DNA from: Prevotella communis
GTDB taxonomy: Bacteria; Bacteroidota; Bacteroidia; Bacteroidales; Bacteroidaceae
Direction: 5' to 3'
Assembly (NCBI RefSeq): GCF_022024175.1
Contig: NZ_CP091794.1
Coordinates: 1,116,001-1,180,000, forward strand
DNA length: 64,000 nucleotides
The position numbers were made by a program, and so were the translations under genes. Positions 35,056 to 43,653 of the stretch are shown here, in pieces (the first letter of the stretch is position 1; every line of letters starts with the position of its first letter). The notes under the pieces were generated by a model that worked only from the letters and a program-made list of their open reading frames with translations, ran no database searches and was not told the origin of the DNA.

Positions 35056-35128
35056 ATTATGTAGATACTGAAAGGTACGTGTGGTCAGAGTGGTAGCACA
35101 AAAAGCAGGTAGTCTTACTATATATAGC

Positions 35129-35197
35129 TGAAATCGTGAATTGACTCGAGTGATTTCATGAGTTGAGCTAGGTCAATCGATGATTTCACTCGAGTGA
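35129..35197. repeat. Inverted and direct repeat pair around ACTCGAGT
   Basis: ACTCGAGT occurs at 35144-35151 and 35188-35195, each next to GATTTCA (as TGATTTCATG or GATTTCACTC). TGAAATC (35129-35135) can pair with GATTTCA (35152-35158). The second copy is within TCACTCGAGTGA, a 12-bp palindrome. Nothing is encoded. Confidence 0.6.
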
Positions 35198-35417
35198 CGA
35201 TTTTGGGGGTATTATAGGGTGACTTTTCTGCTTTTTCCTTGGCAAAATGGAGATGGTTACGCTGAAGATTGATCCTATGTATATAGGTCGGGAGTTAGGA
35301 CGGTAGGAGTTGTCGCTGCACCGGATTTATGTTTTCCTTATGTGAGCGAATATTATGTTCATTCCATTTTTTTTCTTCGAAAAGAAACCAGATTGCAATT
35401 TTTTTACTACCTTTGCA

Positions 35418-35750
35418 GGTGCTATCTGCCTATGGTGGCTGGGATGCGTATTGAGATGCGCGAAGCTGTAAGGTGGAGCACTACATATTGAAAGGCGTTA
35501 CTGACGCTTTGTTTTTGGACTTTCGAAACTACCACAATCGAATGCTGGACAAGAGCAATGCAAGGGTGACTGCCACGGGGTGTAGTATATACTCTCCGTA
35601 GTGTGCTGAGAGGGTCGGGTATCCTCAACGCACACTTTACGGGTGTCTTTATACTCCAGCGTGGATGTTTCTCTGTTTGTTTTCCAGCTTGGCTGTGGTA
35701 GGCCACGAAGTCGAACAGGCAGATGCAAGCACCCACGTTTTTTCTTTTTG
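35418..35750 (+). ncRNA. Candidate structured RNA of about 320 nt
   Basis: TACCTTTG (35408-35415) is a -7 promoter element just before. The 5' end GGTGCTATCTGCCT (35418-35431) pairs with the 3' end AGGCAGAT-GCA-AGCACC (35717-35733), giving 14 base pairs with one 3-base bulge, and is followed by TTTTTTCTTTTT as a termination tail. A long internal hairpin is visible at about 35595-35645 (GTGTGC/GCACAC, CCGTA/TACGG, TGAGAGG/TCCTCA). No long reading frame. I checked for tmRNA, RNase P and SRP landmarks and found none. The motif GGCTGTGGTAGGCC (35691-35704) recurs in the leader of the next operon. Confidence 0.55.
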
Positions 35751-35929
35751 TAGTCAGCCAATAAATATTACAAGTTCGTATTGGGTGTTTACGGACAACG
35801 AACAAAAAGAATAAAAACAATAGTAAAGGAATAATATAGAGTCTTTGACATCCTTGGTTGACTGATTAAGCAGAATTACCACACTACAGACACATCAGTC
35901 GGACAAGCAATTGGATGTTTACGCTCATA

Positions 35930-36033
35930 AGGGCGTGGACAGTTGGATTGTTGTCTGATGTGGGCTGTGGTAGGCCTTGCTTAAACGCATCTTTCTTCCA
36001 CGCCCCCTTTTCGAAACGAAGAGAGGGCTTTTT
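35930..36033 (+). promoter_or_regulatory. Attenuator-like leader of the restriction-modification operon
   Basis: GGGCGTGGA (35930-35938) can pair with TCCACGCCC (35997-36005). An intrinsic terminator, GCCCCCTTTTCG (36002-36013), AAA loop, CGAAGAGAGGGC (36017-36028), then TTTTT (36029-36033), ends one base before the ATG. Bases 36002-36005 belong to both stems, so the two folds exclude each other. The loop holds GGCTGTGGTAGGCC (35963-35976), shared with the upstream RNA. The layout fits transcriptional attenuation of the methyltransferase genes; the signal is unknown. Confidence 0.55.
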
Positions 36034-36034
36034 C

Positions 36035-37168
36035 ATGTCAAAGAAGAAACAATATAAAATGGTTGACTTGTTCGCAGGTTGTGGCGGACTTAGCCTCGGC
36101 TTAGAACAAGCGGGTTTTACACCTTGGTTTGTCAATGAAATTGTTGAGCAGTTTGCTAATACATACAAGTTCAACCACAATCTTTCTGATGATCATTACT
36201 ACATAGGCGACATCGCAAAACTCAATGAGCATATCGAGGAATACAAAGAAATGTTTGAGGGTATAACGCTTGTATGTGGTGGACCTCCTTGTCAAGGATT
36301 CTCAATGGCAAATAGGCAAAGAATACTTGATGACCCAAGAAATGGACTATATAAACAGTATCTTATATTTTTACGGAATGTTCGCCCCCAATTCTTCATT
36401 ATGGAGAATGTTAAAGGTATGATGAATAAGATTGGGGAAATCATTCAGAATTTCAAGGAGTATCTTGGCGATGATTATCAGTATGACTACGCAGTTTTAA
36501 AAGCTCAAGACTTTGGCGTTCCTCAGAACAGGGAGCGTTTCATTATGATTGGTAATCGTATGGGGGTTTCGCCTAAAGCCATCTTTGCTGAGATCGACAA
36601 GAATAAGCGTGATGCGTTTGTCTTACGTGATGCGCTGTATGGTCTACCTCATCTTGAATCGAAGACAGAAAAGGGTCAAAGTGGTATCGAAGATATCCGT
36701 TCTGGTTTAACAGAACGTGATTTCGATTATCCGCAGACTGATTTCTATCGATTCATCAACGGCGACAAGATAATCACCAAGCTCTACAATCACAAGAATC
36801 GTTACAATAACGAGAGGGATATTGAGATATACAGAAGGCTCCCACAAGGTGCGAACTCATTGCATGAGTCTATTGCTGATATTATGCCCTACAAAAGGCG
36901 AAACGACATATTTAAGGACAAATATTTTAAACTGGATGAAAGTCAGATTTGCAAGACGATTACTTCACATATGAAATTTGACTGCAATATGTACATTCAC
37001 CCTTGGGAAGCGAGAGGGTTGAGTCCAAGAGAAGCAGCGCGAATACAGACTTTTCCAGATGATTATGTAATAACTGGAGCTCAGAATATGTGGTATGCAC
37101 AGGTGGGCAACGCTGTACCGGTAAAACTTGCTAAAGCTATAGGAGACGGCATTATGAAGTTTGTATGA
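36035..37168 (+). CDS. DNA cytosine-5 methyltransferase 1
   Basis: 377 residues from ATG 36035, the first start after the leader terminator. Motif I DLFAGCGGLSLGLEQAGF (11-28), motif IV GGPPCQGFS with catalytic Cys86, motif VI ENV, motif VIII QNRERFIMIG and motifs IX/X (LSPREAARIQTFPDDY, QVGNAVP). It transfers methyl groups from AdoMet to cytosine C5. The target recognition domain lies between about 215 and 300. With the second methyltransferase it likely protects the two strands of an asymmetric site. Its TGA overlaps the next ATG (ATGA). Confidence 0.95.
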   Translation: MSKKKQYKMVDLFAGCGGLSLGLEQAGFTPWFVNEIVEQFANTYKFNHNLSDDHYYIGDIAKLNEHIEEYKEMFEGITLVCGGPPCQGFSMANRQRILDDPRNGLYKQYLIFLRNVRPQFFIMENVKGMMNKIGEIIQNFKEYLGDDYQYDYAVLKAQDFGVPQNRERFIMIGNRMGVSPKAIFAEIDKNKRDAFVLRDALYGLPHLESKTEKGQSGIEDIRSGLTERDFDYPQTDFYRFINGDKIITKLYNHKNRYNNERDIEIYRRLPQGANSLHESIADIMPYKRRNDIFKDKYFKLDESQICKTITSHMKFDCNMYIHPWEARGLSPREAARIQTFPDDYVITGAQNMWYAQVGNAVPVKLAKAIGDGIMKFV

Positions 37169-38232
37169 ACCACGTAGAGCTATTTGCTGGTATTGGCGGT
37201 TTTCGTAGGGCGATGGATTTAATTTCCCATGACCTTGGTTTTCTTATCCAGACTGTTGCCTACTCTGAAATAGACAAGAATGCTATTACCTCATACAATG
37301 CTAATTACAATACGAATGGTGAAGTGGCAATGGGGAATATCGTTGAATTTGTCAAAGATGCAAGAGCCATGAGAGCTCTTCCTCCTTATGACTTGCTTTC
37401 TGGTGGATTCCCTTGTCAGACTTTCAGTATGATGGGAAGTCAAGAAGGATTTGAAGAAGAACGTGGTCAGATGTTTTTCCGTATTATGGATATGATTAAT
37501 GCCAGGCATCCACGTTATGTGCTTTTGGAAAACGTCAAGAACTTAATGCGTCATGATGGAGGTAATACAATTGCTGTTATAAGAAAAGAGTTGGAAGATG
37601 CTGGATATATCGTCAAAATGGACGTTTTCAACTCCAATAACTTTGGTTTGCCTCAGAAGCGCAACAGAGCAATTATCTTTGCCAGAAGAAGAAATTTGGG
37701 GAACTTTGAGTTTAATGCAGACCTTGTTAGAGATGCATTTGCTCAGATAAACAAGGATCATTGTTCATTAAACTTTTACGATTCAACAATAGATGTACTT
37801 GACAGAGAAGTTGAAGGAAAATATTATTTATCAGAGAAGATTAAGCCAACCATTCTTAGTAATGGAAGTGCAGGCTTTAAATCAAAATCAGAAATAGATC
37901 AAGCTGTGGCAAGACCCTTGACAGCTTCAATGCACAAAATGCATCGTGCTTGCCAAGATAACTACTATAGCGATTTGTTCATACTGTCCCATGGTGTAGA
38001 AAGACCATCAGAAAGGATGACCAAAGAGGAACTTGCAAGAATACCAATACGCAAGTTGACGCCCAAAGAAGCTTTCATGCTTCAGGGTTTCCCAAATAAT
38101 TTCGCTAATAATGCAGGTCGTGCAAAAGTTGCTAATGGGGCAATGTATAAGCAGGCAGGTAACGCCGTTAGTGTAAACACTATTTATGCAGTTCTTTATT
38201 ACTTGATTACTAACCGAATTATACGAGAATAA
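37165..38232 (+). CDS. DNA cytosine-5 methyltransferase 2
   Basis: 355 residues. Motif I VELFAGIGGFRRAMD, motif IV GGFPCQTFSMMG (catalytic Cys84), motif VI LLENVKNL, motif VIII LPQKRNRAIIFARR, motif IX/X (LTPKEAFMLQGFPNNF, KQAGNAVSVNTI). It is clearly diverged from methyltransferase 1, so not a recent duplicate. Two m5C enzymes in one operon are expected for a non-palindromic target, one per strand. Translation is coupled to the previous gene by a 4-base overlap, and the next gene starts one base after the stop. Confidence 0.95.
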   Translation: MNHVELFAGIGGFRRAMDLISHDLGFLIQTVAYSEIDKNAITSYNANYNTNGEVAMGNIVEFVKDARAMRALPPYDLLSGGFPCQTFSMMGSQEGFEEERGQMFFRIMDMINARHPRYVLLENVKNLMRHDGGNTIAVIRKELEDAGYIVKMDVFNSNNFGLPQKRNRAIIFARRRNLGNFEFNADLVRDAFAQINKDHCSLNFYDSTIDVLDREVEGKYYLSEKIKPTILSNGSAGFKSKSEIDQAVARPLTASMHKMHRACQDNYYSDLFILSHGVERPSERMTKEELARIPIRKLTPKEAFMLQGFPNNFANNAGRAKVANGAMYKQAGNAVSVNTIYAVLYYLITNRIIRE

Positions 38233-38233
38233 T

Positions 38234-40567
38234 ATGGAAGAGATCGTAAAACATATCAACGACACCAATGCCAGTTATAGAACTGTGGGTGCAGGCGATG
38301 CTAAGAATACAGATTTGTTCTTGGACAATGAGCATTACGAATTATTTAAAGACGCAGGTGAGCAGATTACAGTAAGATTCAATAGAGAGAATCTTACTAA
38401 AGCAATTCTTTTTATTGCATCTATTTTGCCTCGTAAATACGACAATTCTTCGATTCATAAGAATATCAATTTTTCCACAGCGTTTGTATTTGATCAACTT
38501 GCTTTTCTTGACGGATTTTTCACAGTGGATGGCGTTAAAGTGGAATCCAGAACACAAATATGGAATGCCCGTAAAGACGTTCTAAAAGCTAATGGTGAAA
38601 TTGATAAACGATTTTACTTTAATGGCTTGTTAGAAGATATAGAATATACTAATTATAAAGGTGAAAGAAAATCAGCCAAGTTTACTATAAGGAATTATAT
38701 TGCTGGAGGATATTCTGATTTGCATATCAAAAAAGCGAGCAACGGAATATTTGACATATGGGTAACAAATACATTTGAGCCATATAATGATGGCAGAGAA
38801 AAAGGGCTTGAGATTATGGATACAGCAATAACAAACCCTTTACAGCAGATATTCTATGGTGCTCCAGGTACTGGTAAGTCTCATGAAATTAGCAAGCAGA
38901 CAGATGGCGAAGCTGTGGTGAGAACTACTTTTCATCCGGATAGCGACTACTCCACATTCGTGGGAGCATATAAACCTGTTATGAAAGATGTGGATGTGCC
39001 AGTCGTTCCTGTTGTTGTGAATAGTGGAATAGGTCTTGAGCCTGGTGGAACATATAAAGAGAAACGTATTACTTATCAATTTGTGAAGCAGGCTTTCCTT
39101 AAAGCTTATCTTGGTGCTTGGAAAAAATATGCAGATAGATGCTCTATTTGCTGTGTACCTGCTGTCCAAGAATTTGAAACGGGAAATGGACGCTATGTTA
39201 TCAACTCCGTAGGTATTTATGACTTGACATTATCACGAGAGTTCCAATTCCCTAAAAGCTTAGTTTTGAAAGAATGGCCAAATCTCTGGAATAATGGAGT
39301 CTTTGAGTTACCTAAAGGACCGCAAACGGGTAAGTCTGTTCAACATGCAATAGCTAACTGGATCTTCGATAATATAGATAACTGCACTGAAGAAAAATTT
39401 GACGAAGGGTGGCAGAAACTTATTAATACGTTTAGAGATAAGGGGCATGTTGATGTTCAGAAGACGCAGACATATATTATAAGTGACGTTGCAGAAGATA
39501 ATGAAACACTAACAATTAATGTTGAGGCTCGAGGCAAGAAGAAAGCAACGCTGAAGCGCAAGTTTTATGAGTTAGATGAGATAAAACCCTCAAAATTAGA
39601 AAAGACACTCGTAGATATACTAAAGGGATATAGTAGCGATTTTGAAGATGCGTGGGAACTTTTGAAACAGAATGTAAATGAAGGCGTAACTCCTGAAGTA
39701 AAAGATGAATCTAATGGACAGATTGATTCACAATTCTTGGTTATTGAAGAAATAAACCGTGGTAACTGTGCTCAGATTTTTGGCGATATTTTCCAACTCT
39801 TGGATCGTAGCGACAATGGCTTTTCGGTTTATCCTATTGAGGCTGATTCTGATTTGCGTGATGCTATTAAAGAAGCATTTACTGAGGATGGAGATTATAA
39901 ATTATCAACTGATATTGATATCGAGGGCGTAATAGAGTATACGAGTAACTACGGTGCCACGCTTTCAGAAGATATTCAGAGCGGAAGAGTTTTGTTGCTT
40001 CCTCCTAACTTCTACATCTGGGCAACGATGAATACTAGTGACCAAAGCCTGTTCCCCATTGACTCCGCTTTCAAACGTCGTTGGGATTGGAAGTATATCA
40101 AGATTAAGGATGAACACAAGGATTGGAAGGTTGATGTAGAGTTGAAGTCAAAAGACGATAATGGAAACGAAGCAACCAAGAAAGTGGATTGGTGGGAATT
40201 CGTTGAAAAGATCAATAAGATCATCGCATCAATGACTTCGAGTGCAGACAAACAGTTAGGCTACTTCTTCTGCAAGGCAACAGAAATAGAGGATGGAAAA
40301 ACCGAGCCTACTATCATCACAAAAGATACTTTCGTTAGCAAGGTGATATTCTACCTCTGGAACGATGTGTTCAAGGATTACGGCTTTGAAGATGCTTCAT
40401 TATTCCGTTATAAGGAAGTGAATCCTGCGACCAACAAGGAAGAAGAGAAAGACCTGACCTTCCCTGATTTCTACGATGAAGCGGGCGAAGAGGTGAACAC
40501 AGTACGTTTGACTGATTTCGTTGAGAAAGTATTGAACTGGCGACAGACTAAAGAAGAGCTGAAGTAA
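38234..40567 (+). CDS. McrB-like AAA+ restriction subunit
   Basis: 777 residues. An N-terminal region of about 190 residues (recognition or DNA-binding, family not recognised) precedes the AAA+ NTPase: Walker A GAPGTGKS (about 210-217), Walker B LVIEEINRGNCAQIFGD (about 500-516) and the McrB signature MNTSDQSLFPIDSAFKRRWD (about 600-619). A long insertion separates Walker A and B. McrB-type proteins use GTP to translocate DNA and activate a partner nuclease, encoded immediately downstream with no spacer. The combination with two m5C methyltransferases resembles R1.LlaJI. Confidence 0.88.
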   Translation: MEEIVKHINDTNASYRTVGAGDAKNTDLFLDNEHYELFKDAGEQITVRFNRENLTKAILFIASILPRKYDNSSIHKNINFSTAFVFDQLAFLDGFFTVDGVKVESRTQIWNARKDVLKANGEIDKRFYFNGLLEDIEYTNYKGERKSAKFTIRNYIAGGYSDLHIKKASNGIFDIWVTNTFEPYNDGREKGLEIMDTAITNPLQQIFYGAPGTGKSHEISKQTDGEAVVRTTFHPDSDYSTFVGAYKPVMKDVDVPVVPVVVNSGIGLEPGGTYKEKRITYQFVKQAFLKAYLGAWKKYADRCSICCVPAVQEFETGNGRYVINSVGIYDLTLSREFQFPKSLVLKEWPNLWNNGVFELPKGPQTGKSVQHAIANWIFDNIDNCTEEKFDEGWQKLINTFRDKGHVDVQKTQTYIISDVAEDNETLTINVEARGKKKATLKRKFYELDEIKPSKLEKTLVDILKGYSSDFEDAWELLKQNVNEGVTPEVKDESNGQIDSQFLVIEEINRGNCAQIFGDIFQLLDRSDNGFSVYPIEADSDLRDAIKEAFTEDGDYKLSTDIDIEGVIEYTSNYGATLSEDIQSGRVLLLPPNFYIWATMNTSDQSLFPIDSAFKRRWDWKYIKIKDEHKDWKVDVELKSKDDNGNEATKKVDWWEFVEKINKIIASMTSSADKQLGYFFCKATEIEDGKTEPTIITKDTFVSKVIFYLWNDVFKDYGFEDASLFRYKEVNPATNKEEEKDLTFPDFYDEAGEEVNTVRLTDFVEKVLNWRQTKEELK

Positions 40568-42928
40568 ATGTACATCCTGTTTGAAGAACACCAGTATGAT
40601 AGCCGTCTCGTAGAAAATGTGCTGAAGGACATTTATGTGCTTCAGGATGTTGATAAACGGGTGAGCGTGCAGTATGTGGGGTATTTTTATAATCCGCATT
40701 TGCACGATTGTGTGTTCATTCTGCCCAAAGTGCTGTTGAAGGATGACAAGGTTATGAAGACAGAGGTGTTAGCAGGTGTGCAGACTGAGACGGGTGAGAA
40801 AGTAAAGCCCGAAGATGTGCTGACACCAAAGGACCAGGAGAAATATTTGAGCAACGAATACAGGAAGTTTATCTACGAGTTCTCCGTCTGGGTTTATCGC
40901 GCTTTAAATGTGTTTTACAATGCTAATCCGACGAGCAAGGCCATTCTTTACAAGCATTTACCACAAACTGGCAGAGGAAGACGACATCGTGCCAATACCT
41001 ATCTTGATATAGTGCTATCACTGATTGCTTTTAATCAGGAGAACCGCGACTTTGTACTTTTTGCTATCAAGAACCTGCACAGGGGAAACAATAAGATTAA
41101 CTGGACGCGCACTATCAGTCATTCGCAGGGCTTTGTGCAAGGCAAGGATGTGGTCTATCTGAATCCTGTCAACAAGAAACGGGTGGTTAACTATGAGGAG
41201 GAGTTATTTGTAATCTTCTTTAGCATATTGAACTACCTGAACCAAGAATACGGATTCAATACGCCTATCAATATTCAGTATGAACTGATTCAAGGTAAAC
41301 AGTTCAAACAGTATTTGCATGGCATGGGCAAGACGAGGCTGATGCAGATTAAGTACAAGTATTTCTCTGACAAAGCATTGCAGTTGTGGGACTTGTGCTA
41401 TGCTTTCTTTGATAATGCCTATCGAATTGCCACCAATACCCATGCGCAGGAATATATCCTGGCAAAGAGCTTCAATGTCATCTTCGAGGCAATGATTGAT
41501 GAACTGATCGGCACACCTCATAATATGATACCTAAAGGATTGGCTGATCAGCGCGATGGCAAACAGGTGGACCATTTGTACACAGACTTGGCCTTGACTT
41601 CTACCGATAGCCAGAGTACAAGGGAGGTTTATTATATTGGTGACAGCAAGTACTATAAGAGCGGTCATTCATTGACCTCAGAATCTATCTATAAGCAATA
41701 CACGTATGCAAGAAATGTTGTCCAATGGAACATCAATTTGTTTTTGGATAACGCTTATGATGAGGAGGATAGAAAGAAACGTGATGAGGATAGGGAGCGA
41801 TTCAAAGATATACATCTACAGGATGCATCTGAGACGGAAGGCTATGATGTGATACCAAACTTCTTTATTAGTGCCTTCGTCTATGATGACCATCGATATA
41901 ATGATTCACATAACAACATAAAGAAACATACTGACGGGAAAGGGGAACATTGTACTAAGGTATCTTATCAGTTTCCTGACCGATTGTTCGACCGCGATAC
42001 TTTGTTTCTTTCTCAATATGACGTAAACTTCTTGTATGTTTTATATCTCTATGCCCGTGATAAGGCCAATGAGAAAGCACAGTGGAGACGGCATGTAAGG
42101 GATGTCTTTCGTGAAGAAATACGTGAAGTCATCCAAAGGGATTATAAAATATATGCCATGCGAGCAAGGCTTGGTGTGGATGGCTCTCTTTATCTGAGGC
42201 AACATTTCTACGAATTGAACGGACGTGTTTTTCAACCATATGGTGAAGGACGGGAGATGTATTTCGCGTATGCAAGGTCTATCAACAAATGGGAACAGAC
42301 TCAAAACCAGTATGATGAGTTGGAAAAGGCGTTTATTATTAAGGAGTGTGGTATGGGTAAAGATCCACAAGTGGTGCTTATGCCGACTTTCGAAAAAGAG
42401 ATGCTGAAGCCTGTTGAAACACCCAAATGGTTGACAATGCACTATTTGGAGCGTGATCCTAGTAGAGGAGTTATGGTTGGCTACTATAAAAATAACGAAC
42501 ACTTGAAGTGGATTATGGGCTATAATGATAAGGGTTCATTGGTGTATAATGTCCGTTTAAAACTAAAAGGCGAAGAGGAACGTGAAGGTGCACATACTGC
42601 AGGATTCTACGGTAAACAGAAAGTGCAGTTTGTTATATTATATACTGATGGCGTTGAAAAAACGGGCGAGTATCGCGTATTCCATGTTAAGGATACGGCA
42701 AGTAAGGTAACAGAAAAACGTATGCGCGATACGTGGTACCCTTCAGAAGTGAAAGGTCCGTATTTCTTCTACCGGTTTGATGAAGAGGTAAACATCGGCA
42801 AACTTAGGATAAGTGAACTGATAGAACACCTGAAACAAGAACATCTCAAAAAATTTAATAGCTATGTAAATGATGAGCCCTTGTTCGCTACTGCCGAAGA
42901 AGTTCTTGAATACAGAGATGGATTCTGA
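40568..42928 (+). CDS. McrC/LlaJI-like PD-(D/E)XK restriction nuclease
   Basis: 786 residues. The probable nuclease core is VDHLYTDLAL followed by REVYYIGDSKYYKSG, where the GDSKYYK stretch (about residues 358-364) supplies the D-x-K pair. The flanks are long alpha/beta regions without a recognised domain. It begins at the first base after the AAA+ gene stop, as nuclease partners of McrB-like proteins do, and would be R2 of a LlaJI-like system. The last 60 bases precede a separate promoter for vsr. Confidence 0.75.
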   Translation: MYILFEEHQYDSRLVENVLKDIYVLQDVDKRVSVQYVGYFYNPHLHDCVFILPKVLLKDDKVMKTEVLAGVQTETGEKVKPEDVLTPKDQEKYLSNEYRKFIYEFSVWVYRALNVFYNANPTSKAILYKHLPQTGRGRRHRANTYLDIVLSLIAFNQENRDFVLFAIKNLHRGNNKINWTRTISHSQGFVQGKDVVYLNPVNKKRVVNYEEELFVIFFSILNYLNQEYGFNTPINIQYELIQGKQFKQYLHGMGKTRLMQIKYKYFSDKALQLWDLCYAFFDNAYRIATNTHAQEYILAKSFNVIFEAMIDELIGTPHNMIPKGLADQRDGKQVDHLYTDLALTSTDSQSTREVYYIGDSKYYKSGHSLTSESIYKQYTYARNVVQWNINLFLDNAYDEEDRKKRDEDRERFKDIHLQDASETEGYDVIPNFFISAFVYDDHRYNDSHNNIKKHTDGKGEHCTKVSYQFPDRLFDRDTLFLSQYDVNFLYVLYLYARDKANEKAQWRRHVRDVFREEIREVIQRDYKIYAMRARLGVDGSLYLRQHFYELNGRVFQPYGEGREMYFAYARSINKWEQTQNQYDELEKAFIIKECGMGKDPQVVLMPTFEKEMLKPVETPKWLTMHYLERDPSRGVMVGYYKNNEHLKWIMGYNDKGSLVYNVRLKLKGEEEREGAHTAGFYGKQKVQFVILYTDGVEKTGEYRVFHVKDTASKVTEKRMRDTWYPSEVKGPYFFYRFDEEVNIGKLRISELIEHLKQEHLKKFNSYVNDEPLFATAEEVLEYRDGF

Positions 42929-42958
42929 AAGAGAATACAATGTTTTTTCTGGATATCT

Positions 42959-42989
42959 TTTGCAGAATCGAAAGTTATTCTTATTTTTG
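42959..42989 (+). promoter_or_regulatory. vsr promoter
   Basis: TTTG (42959-42962), 19 bases, TATTTTTG (42982-42989). It lies between the nuclease stop and vsr, 7 bases before ATG 42997, so vsr can be expressed apart from the operon. Confidence 0.65.
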
Positions 42990-42996
42990 CGGCAAA

Positions 42997-43527
42997 ATGT
43001 CTATGGATAAACTCTCACCACAACAACGGCACACGAACATGGCGGCAATCCGATCGAAGGACACGAAGCCAGAGCTGATTGTGCGGCGTGGGTTGTGGAG
43101 TAGGGGATTCCGCTATAGATTGAACCATAAGCGACTGCCAGGGCATCCGGACTTGGTACTGAGGAAATATAGGACGTGTATCTTTGTGAATGGGTGCTTC
43201 TGGCATGGACACAATGTGATGTCTGATGTAAGATGTAAGAAGGATGATGTCATTGAGAGTTCGGAGTGCTGTAAGATACCGAAGACGAACCGTGAGTTTT
43301 GGGTGGCGAAGATCCGCAGGAACAAAGAACGAGACAAGGAGGAACAGCAGAAGTTGGCAGAGATGGGATGGCACTGTATCACGGTGTGGGAGTGTGAGCT
43401 GAAGCCGTCGAAGCGTGAAGAAACGCTGGAGGCATTAGCGTTTACGCTGAACCACATATTTCTGCAAGACAGAAAATGTAAGATGGCTGATGTTGGAAGG
43501 AAGATGAAGTGCCACAGGGACAGGTGA
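42997..43527 (+). CDS. vsr: Very-short-patch repair endonuclease Vsr
   Basis: 176 residues from ATG 42997. MDKLSPQQRHTNMAAIRSKD and TKPELIVRR form the typical start, HPDLVLRKYRTCIFVNGCFW followed by HGH is the catalytic segment, and KTNREFWVAKIRRN and VWECEL follow. Vsr nicks next to T:G mismatches that arise when 5-methylcytosine deaminates, so it belongs with the two m5C methyltransferases. Odd: where other Vsr proteins have a short loop after HGH, this one has MSDVRCKKDDVIESSECC, whose DNA (43217-43250) matches the TGATGTCTGATGTAAG simple repeat found between genes elsewhere in the window. The C-terminal tail also looks repeat-derived. Confidence 0.92.
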   Translation: MSMDKLSPQQRHTNMAAIRSKDTKPELIVRRGLWSRGFRYRLNHKRLPGHPDLVLRKYRTCIFVNGCFWHGHNVMSDVRCKKDDVIESSECCKIPKTNREFWVAKIRRNKERDKEEQQKLAEMGWHCITVWECELKPSKREETLEALAFTLNHIFLQDRKCKMADVGRKMKCHRDR

Positions 43528-43534
43528 CTGACAT

Positions 43535-43564
43535 GTTGCAGAATCACGGGGCGGTTCTTTGATT
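43535..43564 (+). pseudogene. Vestigial 3' end of a bcp-like gene
   Basis: MLQNHGAVL-stop is encoded here; the intact bcp gene downstream ends ILDNHETVL-stop. The DNA AATCACG-GG-CGGTTCTTTGA matches 44105-44127 except at two or three positions. Nothing upstream of it is bcp-like, since the restriction island comes first. Confidence 0.6.
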
Positions 43565-43601
43565 CACAGCAATGATGCTCAGTCAGAAATGATGTGAGAA
43601 G

Positions 43602-43633
43602 TTTGGTGTTCTAAATTTTTTGTGGTATTTTTG
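43602..43633 (+). promoter_or_regulatory. bcp promoter
   Basis: TTTG (43602-43605), 20 bases, TATTTTTG (43626-43633), about 20 bases before the start codon. Confidence 0.7.
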
Positions 43634-43653
43634 CATCATTGAACAAAACGGAA

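Noticed and set aside
35418..35750. tmRNA or RNase P RNA
   Set aside because: The ends pair, but the tmRNA tag frame and the conserved RNase P P4 sequence are absent; it is kept only as an unassigned RNA candidate.
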